A stretch of DNA of 64,000 bases. Source: Streptomyces antibioticus. Its GTDB lineage: Bacteria > Actinomycetota > Actinomycetes > Streptomycetales > Streptomycetaceae. The notes below the pieces were generated by a model. The model saw nothing but the letters and a program-made list of their open reading frames with translations. It was not told where the DNA came from and ran no database searches. Positions 34,389 through 44,490 of this stretch are shown piece by piece. The stretch's first letter is position 1; the number at the start of each line of letters is the position of its first letter. Location: the NCBI RefSeq assembly GCF_001514065.1, contig NZ_KQ948427.1, forward strand, positions 62,001-126,000. The letters run 5' to 3'. Made by a program: the position numbers and the translations under genes.

Positions 34389-35495
34389 TCAGAAGGTCAG
34401 GACCGGCTTGATCGCCTTGCCGGCTCCCATGTCCCGCACCGCCTGGTCGATGTCCGCGAACGCGTACGTGCTGATCAGGCGGTGCAGCGGGAGTCGTCCC
34501 TCCTTCACCAGCCGGACCAGGGCGGGGATGAAGGACTGTGTCTCGGCGTCACCGAGGGTCAGACCGACGACTCTCTTGCCGCCGAGCAATCCGTTGACGT
34601 CCAGGGCGACTTCGGTGCCGAACGGCGGGGCGCCGACGACGACCAGGGTGCCACGGGCGCCGAGCGCGTCGACGCCCTGGCGGAGCACGCCGACGTTGCC
34701 GGTGGTCTCGACGATGCCGTCGGCGCCCTGGCCGCCGGTGATCGCGGCGAGGGCCTTGCCGAGGTCGTCGTCAACGGCGTTCACCACATGCGTCGCCCCC
34801 AACTCCCTGGCCAGTGCGAGGCGTTCGCCGACCCGGTCGACGGCGACGATCGTCGTGGCGGGGGTCAGGGCGGCGGCCATGACGGCGGACAGGCCGACCG
34901 CTCCGGCGCCGAGGACGACGACCGTGCTGCCGGTGACAGGCTTCAGTACGTTCCAGACCGCGCCGACGCCGGTCTGCACCCCGCAGCCCAGCGGGGCGAT
35001 CGACGTCAGCGGCACCTCGGGGTCGACCTTGACGAGGCTGCGCTCGTCCACCAACGCCCGTTCCGCGAAGGAGGACTGGCCGAAGAAGTGGCCGCCCAGC
35101 GGTGCGCCGCCCCGGCTGATGGTGCTGCTGCCGTCGGCCCGCCGGCCGCCGATGAGGTTGAGCGGCAGCCAGGTGGCGCAGTACGCGGGGTGGCCGCCGT
35201 CGCAGTTGCGGCAGGCCCCGCAGGACGTGAACGACAGCACGACATGGTCGCCCGGCGCGACCCCGGTGACGGCCGGACCCACGGCCTCGACGACCCCGGC
35301 GCCCTCGTGGCCGAGCACCCCGGGGAGCGGGAAGGGCAGGCCGCCACCGGCGACCCCGAGGTCGGTGTGACAGAGCCCGGTGGCCACCATGCGGACGACC
35401 GCCTCGCGGGGTCCCGGCTCGTCGAGTTCGACGTCGGCGAGGGTGAAGGGCGCCCCGCCGGACTCGACGACCGCGGCACGGGTGGAGATGGACAT
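34389..35495 (-). CDS. Zinc-dependent aryl/alkyl alcohol dehydrogenase
   Basis: 368 residues. Catalytic zinc ligands in GLCHTDLG and GHEGAG; structural zinc lobe SCGACRNCDGGHPAYC with four Cys; NAD-binding GAGAVGLSAVMAA. Size and FFGQSSFAERA resemble aryl-alcohol dehydrogenases (XylB/AreB). It lies 40 bp downstream of an aldehyde dehydrogenase, so the pair should convert an alcohol to an acid via the aldehyde. Probably controlled by the MarR protein encoded upstream. Confidence 0.9.
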   Translation of the reverse strand: MSISTRAAVVESGGAPFTLADVELDEPGPREAVVRMVATGLCHTDLGVAGGGLPFPLPGVLGHEGAGVVEAVGPAVTGVAPGDHVVLSFTSCGACRNCDGGHPAYCATWLPLNLIGGRRADGSSTISRGGAPLGGHFFGQSSFAERALVDERSLVKVDPEVPLTSIAPLGCGVQTGVGAVWNVLKPVTGSTVVVLGAGAVGLSAVMAAALTPATTIVAVDRVGERLALARELGATHVVNAVDDDLGKALAAITGGQGADGIVETTGNVGVLRQGVDALGARGTLVVVGAPPFGTEVALDVNGLLGGKRVVGLTLGDAETQSFIPALVRLVKEGRLPLHRLISTYAFADIDQAVRDMGAGKAIKPVLTF

Positions 35496-35535
35496 CGTAC
35501 GAACTCCCTTGTCTTTGCGGCCGGTTCGGGGCGGT

Positions 35536-36990
35536 TCAGCCGAGTGAGACGACGACGGACTTGACCTTGGTGTAGGAGGCGAGCGCCTCGGGGCCGTACT
35601 CGCGGCCGAAGCCGGAGTCCTTGACGCCGCCGAAGGGGACCGCGGGGTCGAGCATCGCCCAGTCGTTGACCCAGACGATGCCCGCCTGGAGCCGGTCGGC
35701 GACGCGGTGGGCGCGGGCGAGGTTGCTGGTCTGGACGCCCGAGGCCAGGCCGTACGGTGTGGAGTTGGCGAGGCGGACGGCCTCGTCCTCGGAGTCGAAG
35801 GGCTGCACGGTGAGGACCGGGCCGAAGATCTCCTCCTGGATCACCCGGGAGTCGTTCGGGAGGTCGGCGATGACGGTGGGCTTGTAGTAGTAGCCGCCGT
35901 CCAGGTCGAGGCGTTCGCCGCCGCAGACGATGCGGCCGCCTTCCTTGCGGGCGAGTTCGACGTACTCCTCGACCTTCTTGAGGTGCTTCTCCCCCGCCAT
36001 CGGGCCGACGACGGTCTCCGGCTGCCGCGGATCGCCCAACGGCACGCCGGGCACGGCCTGTTCGAGGATGCCGAGGAGGGTGCTGTAGACGGAGCGGGCC
36101 ACCAGCAGCCGGGGGCCGCCCATGCAGAACTGGCCGGAGTTGAAGACGAAGGCCTTGATGATCGCGCCGACCGCCTGCTCCAGGTCGGCGTCCTCGAAGA
36201 CGAGGTGGGCCGCGTTGCCGCCCAGTTCCATGGTGACGGGCTTGAGGTTCTCGCCGGCGACGCTCGCGGCGTGCCGGCCGACCGCGGTGGAGCCGGTGAA
36301 GGCGATCTTGTCGACGCCGCTGTGCCGCAGCAGGGCCTCTCCGGCGACCGGTCCGGTGCCGGTGACGACGTTGACCACGCCGTCGGGGACACCGGCCCGC
36401 CGGAACAGCTCGGCCATGTAGAGCGCGCTGAGCGGGGTCTCGTCGGCGGGCTTGTGGACGACCGTGTTGCCCGCCGCGAGCGCCGGGGCGATCTTCGAAC
36501 CGGCCAGGATCAGCGGGAAGTTGAACGGCGTGATCGCGGCGACCACACCGAGCGGCTCGCGCCGGGTGTAGGCGAGGGCGTTCATCGGGGTGTCGCGGTG
36601 GGAGCCGTGCAGGGAGTGGGCGAGGGCGGCGAAGTGCTCGTAGTCGTTGGCCGCGTTGGTGACGTCGACGGCGTGGGCGAGGGTGATCGGCTTGCCGACG
36701 TCGAGGCTCTCCAGGCGGGCGATGTCGTCGGTGTTCTCCCGGATCAGCTCGGCGACGCGGTGCAGCACTCGGCCGCGCTCCCGGCCGCTGAGGCCGGACC
36801 AGGAGCCGTCGTCGTAGGCCTCCCGCGCGGCGCGCACGGCCGCGTCCACGTCGGCGGCGCCCGCCTCGGCGACGGTGGTGACGACCGCGCCCCGCGACGG
36901 GTCGACCACCTCGGTGCGGGCCCCGTCGGCGGCCTCGCGCCACTGTCCGCCGATGAACAGCCGCCCGGGTTCGATCTCGAAGGTGGTCAT
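35536..36990 (-). CDS. NAD(P)-dependent aldehyde dehydrogenase
   Basis: 484 residues. Catalytic Glu in VTMELGGNAAH and nucleophile Cys in NSGQFCMGG; cofactor loop FTGSTAVGR; C-terminal EEIFGPVLTVQPF. It oxidises aldehydes to carboxylic acids; benzaldehyde- or betaine-aldehyde-type substrates are common for this group. ATG 36990 has GAGGAG five bases before it. First gene of a two-gene operon with the alcohol dehydrogenase. Confidence 0.93.
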   Translation of the reverse strand: MTTFEIEPGRLFIGGQWREAADGARTEVVDPSRGAVVTTVAEAGAADVDAAVRAAREAYDDGSWSGLSGRERGRVLHRVAELIRENTDDIARLESLDVGKPITLAHAVDVTNAANDYEHFAALAHSLHGSHRDTPMNALAYTRREPLGVVAAITPFNFPLILAGSKIAPALAAGNTVVHKPADETPLSALYMAELFRRAGVPDGVVNVVTGTGPVAGEALLRHSGVDKIAFTGSTAVGRHAASVAGENLKPVTMELGGNAAHLVFEDADLEQAVGAIIKAFVFNSGQFCMGGPRLLVARSVYSTLLGILEQAVPGVPLGDPRQPETVVGPMAGEKHLKKVEEYVELARKEGGRIVCGGERLDLDGGYYYKPTVIADLPNDSRVIQEEIFGPVLTVQPFDSEDEAVRLANSTPYGLASGVQTSNLARAHRVADRLQAGIVWVNDWAMLDPAVPFGGVKDSGFGREYGPEALASYTKVKSVVVSLG

Positions 36991-37021
36991 CACCACTCCT
37001 CAGCCTCATTGCCAAGATTTC

Positions 37022-37086
37022 AACCAACAGGATTCCTGTTGGTTCGCAGGTATGTCCGCAGTCTCATTACGGACAGGTTTCCTGTC
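37022..37086. promoter_or_regulatory. Two MarR-type operators in the divergent ALDH/marR promoter
   Basis: Site 1 (37022-37044) has perfect 10-bp arms AACCAACAGG and CCTGTTGGTT around ATT. Site 2 (37072-37086) has arms GACAGG and CCTGTC around TTT. Both share the core ACAGG-N3-CCTGT, and the centres are 46 bp apart. They cover both divergent promoters. Confidence 0.8.
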
Positions 37087-37105
37087 AATGCCCTAGGGTG
37101 AAGTC

Positions 37106-37543
37106 ATGCTCGAAACCCAGGCGACCAAGACGGCCCCGTCCCTGCTCTACATGGTCAAACAAGTGGAACTCGTCGTCCGGTCCCACCTCGACGAGCTGGT
37201 CAGACCGTCCGGCATCACGGCACTCCAGTACACCGCGCTGACCGTCCTGGAGCGACACGACGGGCTCTCGGCCGCGCAGCTCGCGCGCGACTCCTTCGTC
37301 ACGGCCCAGTCGATCGCCGATCTCGTCCGGTCACTGGAGAACCGCGAGCTGGTGCGCCGGGAGCGCAATCCGCGCAATCGCCGGGAGCTGCTGATCCTGC
37401 TGACCGATGCCGGGCGCGAGCTGCTCGCGCGGTACGCGGAGCCGGTCCGTGAGCTGGAGGAGCGGATGGTCCGCGACCTCACCGCGCACCAGACCGAGCA
37501 GTTCCGCCAGGCCCTGTCCCGCGCGTGGCACGCCCTGTCCTGA
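37106..37543 (+). CDS. MarR family regulator
   Basis: 145 residues. Winged helix: ITALQYTALTVLERHDGLSA, then AQLARDSFVTAQSIADLVRSLENRELVRRERNPRNRR with the DNA-recognition helix and the wing. Probable repressor of the divergent aldehyde/alcohol dehydrogenase operon and of itself, given the two matching palindromes in between. An aromatic aldehyde, alcohol or acid would be a natural inducer (inference). Confidence 0.9.
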   Translation: MLETQATKTAPSLLYMVKQVELVVRSHLDELVRPSGITALQYTALTVLERHDGLSAAQLARDSFVTAQSIADLVRSLENRELVRRERNPRNRRELLILLTDAGRELLARYAEPVRELEERMVRDLTAHQTEQFRQALSRAWHALS

Positions 37544-37749
37544 AGCTGGGTCGCAATTCACAGACATATGTCAATCGAACATGCTCAAATTCACTCCATC
37601 GAGGGTAACTTGCAGGGCGGGGAAAGAACTTGAACGCACTCCGGGGGCGGTGGCACGGCGGCAGCTCGTACGCTCGCTGCACGATGTCACCCCAGCCCCC
37701 GGTGACCTGCACCCCGTCGCTCGAAGGGCCGGTTGGAGGCGATGTCGTC

Positions 37750-38130
37750 GTGCAGCAGGAACCTGCGCCGATCGGTCGGCACCTGCGCGTCCGCGAGGAC
37801 CGGGGGCACACGGTGCTGGAGTTCCGCGGCGAGATCGACATCGCGGCCGCCCTGGAGATCGTCCCGCACCTGGACCGGGCGACCGGGCGCGAGCACTCCC
37901 GGGTCGTGATCGACCTGCGGCAGGTGGAGTTCTTCGACTGCTCCGGCCTGCGGCTGCTCTACCGCGCCCGCAGCAGGGTGCTCGACCACGACGGGCAGCT
38001 GCGCCTGGTCTGTGTGCACCCCCTCACCCTGCGCATCATGAAGGTCACCGGGCTGCACCGATTACTGCCGCCGCACGCGACGCTGGACGCGGCCCTGGGA
38101 CAGTCCGAGGCCACGTCCGGGTCGCTGTGA
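37750..38130 (+). CDS. STAS domain anti-sigma factor antagonist
   Basis: 126 residues from GTG 37750, which has GGAGG ten bases upstream. STAS fold: LEFRGEIDIAAALEIVPHLDRA, then VVIDLRQVEFFDCSGLRLLYRARSRV, where the DCSGL serine is the site phosphorylated by anti-sigma kinases. It would bind an RsbW-like kinase and free a SigB-type sigma factor; no partner kinase is in the window. Convergent with the EF-Tu gene, 6 bp apart. Confidence 0.88.
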   Translation: MQQEPAPIGRHLRVREDRGHTVLEFRGEIDIAAALEIVPHLDRATGREHSRVVIDLRQVEFFDCSGLRLLYRARSRVLDHDGQLRLVCVHPLTLRIMKVTGLHRLLPPHATLDAALGQSEATSGSL

Positions 38131-38136
38131 CCGGGC

Positions 38137-39330
<1,194 letters not shown>

Positions 39331-39385
39331 TGGGGCCTCCAGGTCACCTGACGGGTGCCGGGCCGAACCCGGCTCTCCCTCCTGT

Positions 39386-40339
39386 CTATTCGCTCGGCCG
39401 CGCGTCGAACAGGGCACTGACGGACTCACCGTTGTGAATGCGCCGCACGGCCTCGGCGAGCGCCGGGGCGATGGACAGGATGCGCAGCTTGTCGGTGCGC
39501 TCCTCCTCGGGCACCGGCACTGTATTGGTGCAGACGATCTCCAGCACGTCGGGCTGCTCCCCGATCCGCTTGAGCGCGCCGGCCGCGAACAGGCCGTGCG
39601 TGCAGGCCACTCGGATCGAGCGGGGCTTCAACTCGCGCAGCCGGTCAAGGAGTTCGAGGACGGTGCTGCCCTTGGCGATCTCGTCGTCCAGGACGATGAC
39701 GTCGCGGTCGGTCACCTCGCCGATGACGTCGCTGATGCTGACCCGGTCGTCCGCGAACCGCTGCTTGGCCCCGGCGGCGACCTGCGCGCCGATGAGCCGG
39801 GCGAACGCGGCGGCCTCCTTGGCGTTGCCGAGGTCCGGGGAGACGACGGTGGTGCGCGAGAGGTCGTACTGCTGGAAGTGCGCGGCCAGTTCCCGCAGCG
39901 CGTGCAGATGGTCGACGGGGACCGAGAAGAAGCCGTGCACCTGCGGCGAGTGCAGGGTCATGGCGAGGACCCGGCTGGCGCCGGCCGACACCATGAGGTC
40001 GGCGACGAGGCGGCCGCCGAGCGAGATGCGGGGCGCGTCCTTCTTGTCGGAGCGGGCGTAGGAGTAGTGCGGCATGACCACGCTGATCCGGCGGGCCGAG
40101 GCGCCGCGGGCCGCGTCGCACATCAGCAGCAGCTCCACGAGGTGCTCCTGGACGGGCTTGACCAGCGGCTGGATCAGGAAGACGTCCCGTTCCCGGCAGT
40201 TGGCCTGGAGCTGCACCTCCAGACAGTCGTTGGCGAACCGGCTGACCCGGGTCGGGCTGAGCGGCACACCGAGATGCGCGCAGACCTCCGCCGCCAGCTC
40301 GGGGTGGGCGCTACCGCTGAACACGGCGATGTCTCGCAC
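39386..40339 (-). CDS. prs: Ribose-phosphate pyrophosphokinase
   Basis: 317 residues. Makes PRPP from ribose 5-phosphate and ATP. The flexible loop [16 protein letters not shown] and the PRPP-binding [13 protein letters not shown] are recognisable, though the latter differs from the usual DDxxDTAGT (here EIAKGST), as in secondary PRPP synthetases. The EF-Tu paralogue follows 55 bp downstream on the same strand, likely in one operon. Four 18-bp repeats lie upstream of the start. Confidence 0.9.
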   Translation of the reverse strand: MRDIAVFSGSAHPELAAEVCAHLGVPLSPTRVSRFANDCLEVQLQANCRERDVFLIQPLVKPVQEHLVELLLMCDAARGASARRISVVMPHYSYARSDKKDAPRISLGGRLVADLMVSAGASRVLAMTLHSPQVHGFFSVPVDHLHALRELAAHFQQYDLSRTTVVSPDLGNAKEAAAFARLIGAQVAAGAKQRFADDRVSISDVIGEVTDRDVIVLDDEIAKGSTVLELLDRLRELKPRSIRVACTHGLFAAGALKRIGEQPDVLEIVCTNTVPVPEEERTDKLRILSIAPALAEAVRRIHNGESVSALFDARPSE

Positions 40340-40380
40340 GAACCGCTCCTCGGATGATCATCTCGGGCTGCCGCCCCTCA

Positions 40381-40452
40381 TGCTACTGACCAGCGAAGTG
40401 CTACTGACCGGCGAAGTGCTCGTGACCAGCGAGGTGCTGGTGGCCGGCGATA
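40381..40452. repeat. Four tandem 18-bp repeats in the divergent prs/ribosome-protection promoter
   Basis: Units at 40381, 40399, 40417 and 40435, each 18 bp. Units 1 and 2 are TGCTACTGACCAGCGAAG and TGCTACTGACCGGCGAAG; units 3 and 4 are progressively diverged. They lie 42-113 bp before the prs start and 140-210 bp before the ribosome-protection gene. They are probably a regulatory array; a coding origin was considered but no credible gene covers them. Confidence 0.85.
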
Positions 40453-40525
40453 TTCGCTTGCGTTCCGCCCGCACCGCCCGGCCATGATGGAGCCGTCCGT
40501 GTTCCCTCACGTCAGGAAGACCCGC

Positions 40526-40639
40526 ATGCGCCGACTCCTCGGAATCCCCCAGCCCTTCCACAGGCCCACGGTTCTCGAGGACTCACCCACGCATGCACAC
40601 CCTGAACATCGGAATTCTGGCCCACGTCGACGCCGGTAA
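40526..40639 (+). CDS. Candidate leader peptide ORF upstream of the ribosome-protection gene
   Basis: 37 codons, ATG at 40526 preceded by AGGAAG at ideal spacing. The product begins RRLLGIPQPFHRP and ends with four Arg. It overlaps the first 47 bases of the ribosome-protection gene in another frame. Short ORFs in this position control several antibiotic-resistance genes by ribosome stalling. Whether it is translated is unknown; the good ribosome site is the main evidence. Confidence 0.45.
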   Translation: MRRLLGIPQPFHRPTVLEDSPTHAHPEHRNSGPRRRR

Positions 40640-42449
40640 GACCAGCCTCACCGAGCGGCTGCTGTTCGACCACGGCGCGATCGACCGGCTCGGCAGCGTC
40701 GACGCCGGTGACACCCGTACGGACGACGGGGCGATCGAGCGGCAGCGCGGCATCACCATCCGCTCGGCCGTCGCCGCCTTCACGGTCGGCGACACCCAGG
40801 TCAACCTCATCGACACCCCGGGGCACTCCGACTTCATCGCCGAGGTCGAGCGCGCCCTGGCGGTCCTGGACGGCGCGGTCCTGGTGCTCTCCGCCGTGGA
40901 GGGCGTCCAGGCGCAGACCCGCGTCCTGATGCGCACCCTGCGCCGGCTGCGGCTGCCCACGCTCGTCTTCGTCAACAAGGTCGACCGGGCGGGCGCCCGC
41001 GCGGACGGCCTGCTCGACGACGTCCGGCGCAGACTGACCCCGCACGTCGCGCCGCTCACCACGGTCCGCGACATCGGCACTCCGCGGGCCCGCGTGACCG
41101 CGCTGCCGCTCGCCTCCCTGGCCGAGCCCCTGGCCGACGTCGACCCGGACATCCTCGCGGCGGTCGTCGACGGCCCCGCGCCCACTCCGGCCGACCTGCA
41201 CAAGGCCCTCGCCGCACACACCGCCGACGGCTCCTTCCACCCCGTCCTCTTCGGCTCCGCGCTCGGCGGCGAGGGCGTCGGCGACCTGGTCGACGCCCTG
41301 GTCCGGCTCGTCCCGCCGGCACCCACAGCGGCGGGCGGCCCGCCGCGCGGCACGGTGTTCGCCGTCCGGCCCGGCCCCGGAGGCGAGCGCACGGCGTATC
41401 TCCGGCTCTACGACGGCGAGGTGACGGAGCGTCAAAGACTCACGCTGCTGCGCCGCGACGCCGACGGCCGGACCGCCGAGGTCTCCGGCCGGGTCACGCG
41501 CCTGGACGTCATCGGCGGCAGCGGACCACTCACCGCCGGGAACATCGCGGCGCTGACCGGTCTCGCGGGCGTCCGCGTGGGTGACCGGCTGGGTGAACTC
41601 ACCGAGCAGGAGGCCCAGTTCGCGCCGCCGACCCTGGAGACGGTGGTCACCGCCCGCCGCCCCGAGCAGGCGGCCCGGCTCCGCGCCGCGCTGCTCGCCC
41701 TGGCCGACCAGGACCCGCTGATCCACGCCCGCCCGGCGGCCGACGGCAGCACCGCGCTGCTGCTGTACGGCGAGGTCCAGATGGAGGTGCTGGCGGCCGG
41801 CCTGGCCCAGGACTTCGGCATCGAGGCGGACTTCGCACCGGGCCGGGTGCGGTTCCTGGAGCGCCCGCGCGGGGTCGGCGAGGCCTGCGAGGAGAACCCC
41901 TGGCTCGACGGCACCCGCCACTGGGCGACGATCGGGCTGCGCGTGGAACCGGGTGAGCGGGGATCCGGCGGGGTGTTCACGTACGAGACCGAACTCGGCG
42001 CCCTCCCCCGGGCCTTCCACCAGGCCGTCGAGGACACCGTGCACATGAGCATGCGCACCGGGCTGAGCGGCGCCGCCGTGACGGACTACCGGGTCACCCT
42101 GATCCGCTCCGGTTTCGTCGCCCCGCTCAGCACCGCCGGGGACTTCCGCGGGCTCACCCCGTACGTGCTGCGCCGTGCCCTGGAGCGGGCCCGGACGAGG
42201 CTCTTCGAGCCGTACCACGCCTTCGAGACGGAGGTCCCGCTCGACGCACTGGCGCCGGTGACCGCGCAACTCGCCTCCTTGGGAGCGGAGTTCACCGGCA
42301 CGACCGGCGGCGGCACGGCGTGGGTGATCACCGGCGAGCTGCCGGCCCGGCGGGTGCGCGAGATGGAGCTGCGACTGCCCGGTCTCACGCACGGGGAGGG
42401 GATGTGGTGGTCCCGTACGTCCGGCGACCGCGAACTGCGCGCGCACTGA
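40593..42449 (+). CDS. TetM/OtrA-type ribosome-protection GTPase
   Basis: 618 residues, EF-G-like. G motifs: GILAHVDAGKTSL (8-20), RGITI, DTPGHSDF and NKVDR. The domain order G-II-III-IV-V is retained; domain V ends around LRLPGLTHGEGMWWSR. Length fits Tet(M)/Otr(A) (about 640) rather than EF-G (about 700), because the G' insert is missing. Such proteins remove tetracycline from the ribosome; streptomycetes carry divergent chromosomal versions whose real role may differ. Divergent from prs-tuf, with a leader ORF and repeats upstream. Confidence 0.9.
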   Translation: MHTLNIGILAHVDAGKTSLTERLLFDHGAIDRLGSVDAGDTRTDDGAIERQRGITIRSAVAAFTVGDTQVNLIDTPGHSDFIAEVERALAVLDGAVLVLSAVEGVQAQTRVLMRTLRRLRLPTLVFVNKVDRAGARADGLLDDVRRRLTPHVAPLTTVRDIGTPRARVTALPLASLAEPLADVDPDILAAVVDGPAPTPADLHKALAAHTADGSFHPVLFGSALGGEGVGDLVDALVRLVPPAPTAAGGPPRGTVFAVRPGPGGERTAYLRLYDGEVTERQRLTLLRRDADGRTAEVSGRVTRLDVIGGSGPLTAGNIAALTGLAGVRVGDRLGELTEQEAQFAPPTLETVVTARRPEQAARLRAALLALADQDPLIHARPAADGSTALLLYGEVQMEVLAAGLAQDFGIEADFAPGRVRFLERPRGVGEACEENPWLDGTRHWATIGLRVEPGERGSGGVFTYETELGALPRAFHQAVEDTVHMSMRTGLSGAAVTDYRVTLIRSGFVAPLSTAGDFRGLTPYVLRRALERARTRLFEPYHAFETEVPLDALAPVTAQLASLGAEFTGTTGGGTAWVITGELPARRVREMELRLPGLTHGEGMWWSRTSGDRELRAH

Positions 42450-42458
42450 CCGGCGTGG

Positions 42459-43649
42459 TCACCACGACACCGGCAGCCGCGAGGGGCTGCGGGTCATCTG
42501 TCCCACCCGCCACTCGATCGTCTCCGGCGTGAACTCGGCCCGCAGCTGCGGGAAGCGGGCGGCGAGGTGGTGCAGGGCGAGTTCGAGTTCAAGGCGGGCC
42601 AGCCAGGCGCCGAGGCAGTGGTGGGGTCCGGCGCCGAAGGCGATGCTGGGTGAGGTGAGGGGCGCGGACAGGTCGGGCGGCCCCGGCGGGAAGACGTCGG
42701 GGTCACGGCCGGCGGCGTTGGTCTGGACGGCGACCACGCCGCCCGCGGGGATCAGCACCCCGCCGACCTCGACGTCCGCGACCGCACGCCGGATCAGACC
42801 GGGCAGCACCCGCCCCTCGCTGAGCGGCACGGTGCGCAGCAGCTGCTCGGCCGCGGTCGCCGCGGCCTCCTCGTCACGGGCGAGCAGCGGCCAGCCGTCG
42901 CGCCCGTCGGTGAGGAGGTAGACGACGGCGTTGCCGAGGGCGCTCATGGTGGTCTCGTGCCCGGCCACCACCAGGCCCAGCGTGAGGGTGATCAACTGCC
43001 TTTCCTCGATGCCGAGTTCGTCACCGGCCGCGACCAGGCCGCTGACCAGGTCGTCGCCCGGCTCCCTGCGCCGCTCGGCGATCAGCCCGGCGGCGAAGAC
43101 GCCGAACTCCGTCATGGCCGCCACGACCTCCTCGGCCGTGTGGGCGCCACCGGACAGGGCGTGGTCGGCCCAGTGACGGATGCGGTCGCGGTCCAGGTGG
43201 TCGAGCCCCATGAGCCGGCAGATCACGGACACCGGCAGGGGCCGGGTGAACCCCTCGATGATGTCGGCGGGCCGGGGCCGGGCCGCGAAGTCGTCGAGCA
43301 GCGAGGCCACCACGGACCCCACCCAGGGCCGCCAGCGGGCGACGGCCCGCGGGGTGAACGCCCGCTGGACGGTGCCGCGCAGCCGCTGGTGGGCAGGGCC
43401 GTCCTGGTTGACCAGCCCGTCGGGGTTGTCGAGCAGATTCGGTACGACGAGCAGCGGCGGGGCGGTCTCCGCGTGCAGCGACCGCCGGTCGAACCGGGGG
43501 TCCATGAGCACCTGCCGCACCTCGGCGTACCGCGTCACGAGCCACACCGGGGTGCCGGTGGCGAGGGTGACGAGCCGGGGCGGCCCGGACTCGGGAAGGC
43601 TGATGCGATGCATGGGACGTAACGGCCTGGACGCGCTCTCCGCACTCAT
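42459..43649 (-). CDS. Cytochrome P450
   Basis: 396 residues. I-helix VVAGHETTMSAL, K-helix EQLLR (ExxR intact), heme loop FGAGPHHCLGAWLARLE. A soluble class I bacterial P450 requiring a ferredoxin and reductase; none is adjacent. Family number cannot be assigned by eye; it is not close to the CYP105 at 10.9 kb. It ends 9 bp from the ribosome-protection gene in convergent orientation. Substrate unknown. Confidence 0.93.
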   Translation of the reverse strand: MSAESASRPLRPMHRISLPESGPPRLVTLATGTPVWLVTRYAEVRQVLMDPRFDRRSLHAETAPPLLVVPNLLDNPDGLVNQDGPAHQRLRGTVQRAFTPRAVARWRPWVGSVVASLLDDFAARPRPADIIEGFTRPLPVSVICRLMGLDHLDRDRIRHWADHALSGGAHTAEEVVAAMTEFGVFAAGLIAERRREPGDDLVSGLVAAGDELGIEERQLITLTLGLVVAGHETTMSALGNAVVYLLTDGRDGWPLLARDEEAAATAAEQLLRTVPLSEGRVLPGLIRRAVADVEVGGVLIPAGGVVAVQTNAAGRDPDVFPPGPPDLSAPLTSPSIAFGAGPHHCLGAWLARLELELALHHLAARFPQLRAEFTPETIEWRVGQMTRSPSRLPVSW

Positions 43650-43791
43650 CCGGTTCTCCAGACGTGCCGTTCAGAAAGGCTTTCCACGCTAGTGCGCCGC
43701 CCGCGCTCCCGTCAGGGCGTCAATCGGCCAACGCCCCGGTCTGCCAAGGGCTTTGGGGGGCATTCGTTGAAGAAGGAAGGAGGGCCGTCGC

Positions 43792-44490
43792 ATGACGACT
43801 CCCACTAGGAGCACGACTCCCACTAGGCGCGTGACTCCCATCAGGCGCATGTCCAAACGCATGCCCGGCTGGGCGAAGCTGGTGAGTGCCGTCGTTCTGG
43901 TGCTCGTCGTGTTCTTCGCCGGTATCCGCTTCAGCCTGCTCCCGGGCCTCAAGGACCTGTTCGGCACCGAGACCCGTGACCGTTCGGGGCCCGCTCTGCT
44001 CCAGTCCATCCAGGACATCAGCCGTTACGACGCCGCCTCCGGCAACTTCCAGGTCGTCGTGGACCTGGAGAAGGACGCCAAGTACCTGCCCGACGCGATC
44101 CGCGGCACCCGCACCCTGTACGTCGGGGCGGGCACCGTCGACGCCTTCGTGGACCTCGGCAAGTTGGGCGAGAACGACGTCAAGGTAAACGACGACCGTA
44201 CGTCCGCCACGCTGGTGCTGCCGCACGCCCAGCTCGGCAAGCCCGCCCTCGACGCCGACCGCTCCTACGCGGTGTCGAAGCAGCGCGGTCTCCTGGACCG
44301 CCTGGGCGATCTGTTCTCGGACAACCCCAACGGCGAGCAGGCCGTGCAGAAGCTCGCGGTGAAACACATCCGCGACGCGGCGAAGGAGAGCGCGCTGACC
44401 GGGCGCGCCGAGAAGAACACCACGGACATGCTCGAAGGTCTGCTGCGTTCGCTCGGCTTCAAGGAGGTGAAGGTCACCTACAAGGCCTGA
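43792..44490 (+). CDS. DUF4230 membrane-anchored protein
   Basis: 232 residues. A basic, repetitive N-terminus (TTPTRS TTPTRR VTPIRR) precedes one membrane helix (about 30-48). The external part matches DUF4230: LLQSIQDISRYDAASGNFQV, VDAFVDLGKLGENDVKV. Function unknown. GAAGGAGGG ribosome site. The N-terminal repeats are encoded by three 18-bp direct repeats. It abuts the end of the antiporter operon (convergent, no gap). Confidence 0.85.
   Translation: MTTPTRSTTPTRRVTPIRRMSKRMPGWAKLVSAVVLVLVVFFAGIRFSLLPGLKDLFGTETRDRSGPALLQSIQDISRYDAASGNFQVVVDLEKDAKYLPDAIRGTRTLYVGAGTVDAFVDLGKLGENDVKVNDDRTSATLVLPHAQLGKPALDADRSYAVSKQRGLLDRLGDLFSDNPNGEQAVQKLAVKHIRDAAKESALTGRAEKNTTDMLEGLLRSLGFKEVKVTYKA
43795..43848 (+). 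repeat. Three in-frame 18-bp direct repeats in the DUF4230 gene
   Basis: Units ACGACTCCCACTAGGAGC, ACGACTCCCACTAGGCGC and GTGACTCCCATCAGGCGC start right after the ATG. They encode six-residue Thr-Pro-Arg repeats in the cytoplasmic tail and could vary in copy number by slippage. Confidence 0.9.

Noticed and set aside
40381-40452. CRISPR-like array
   Set aside because: Units are contiguous 18-bp repeats without spacers, and no cas genes are present.
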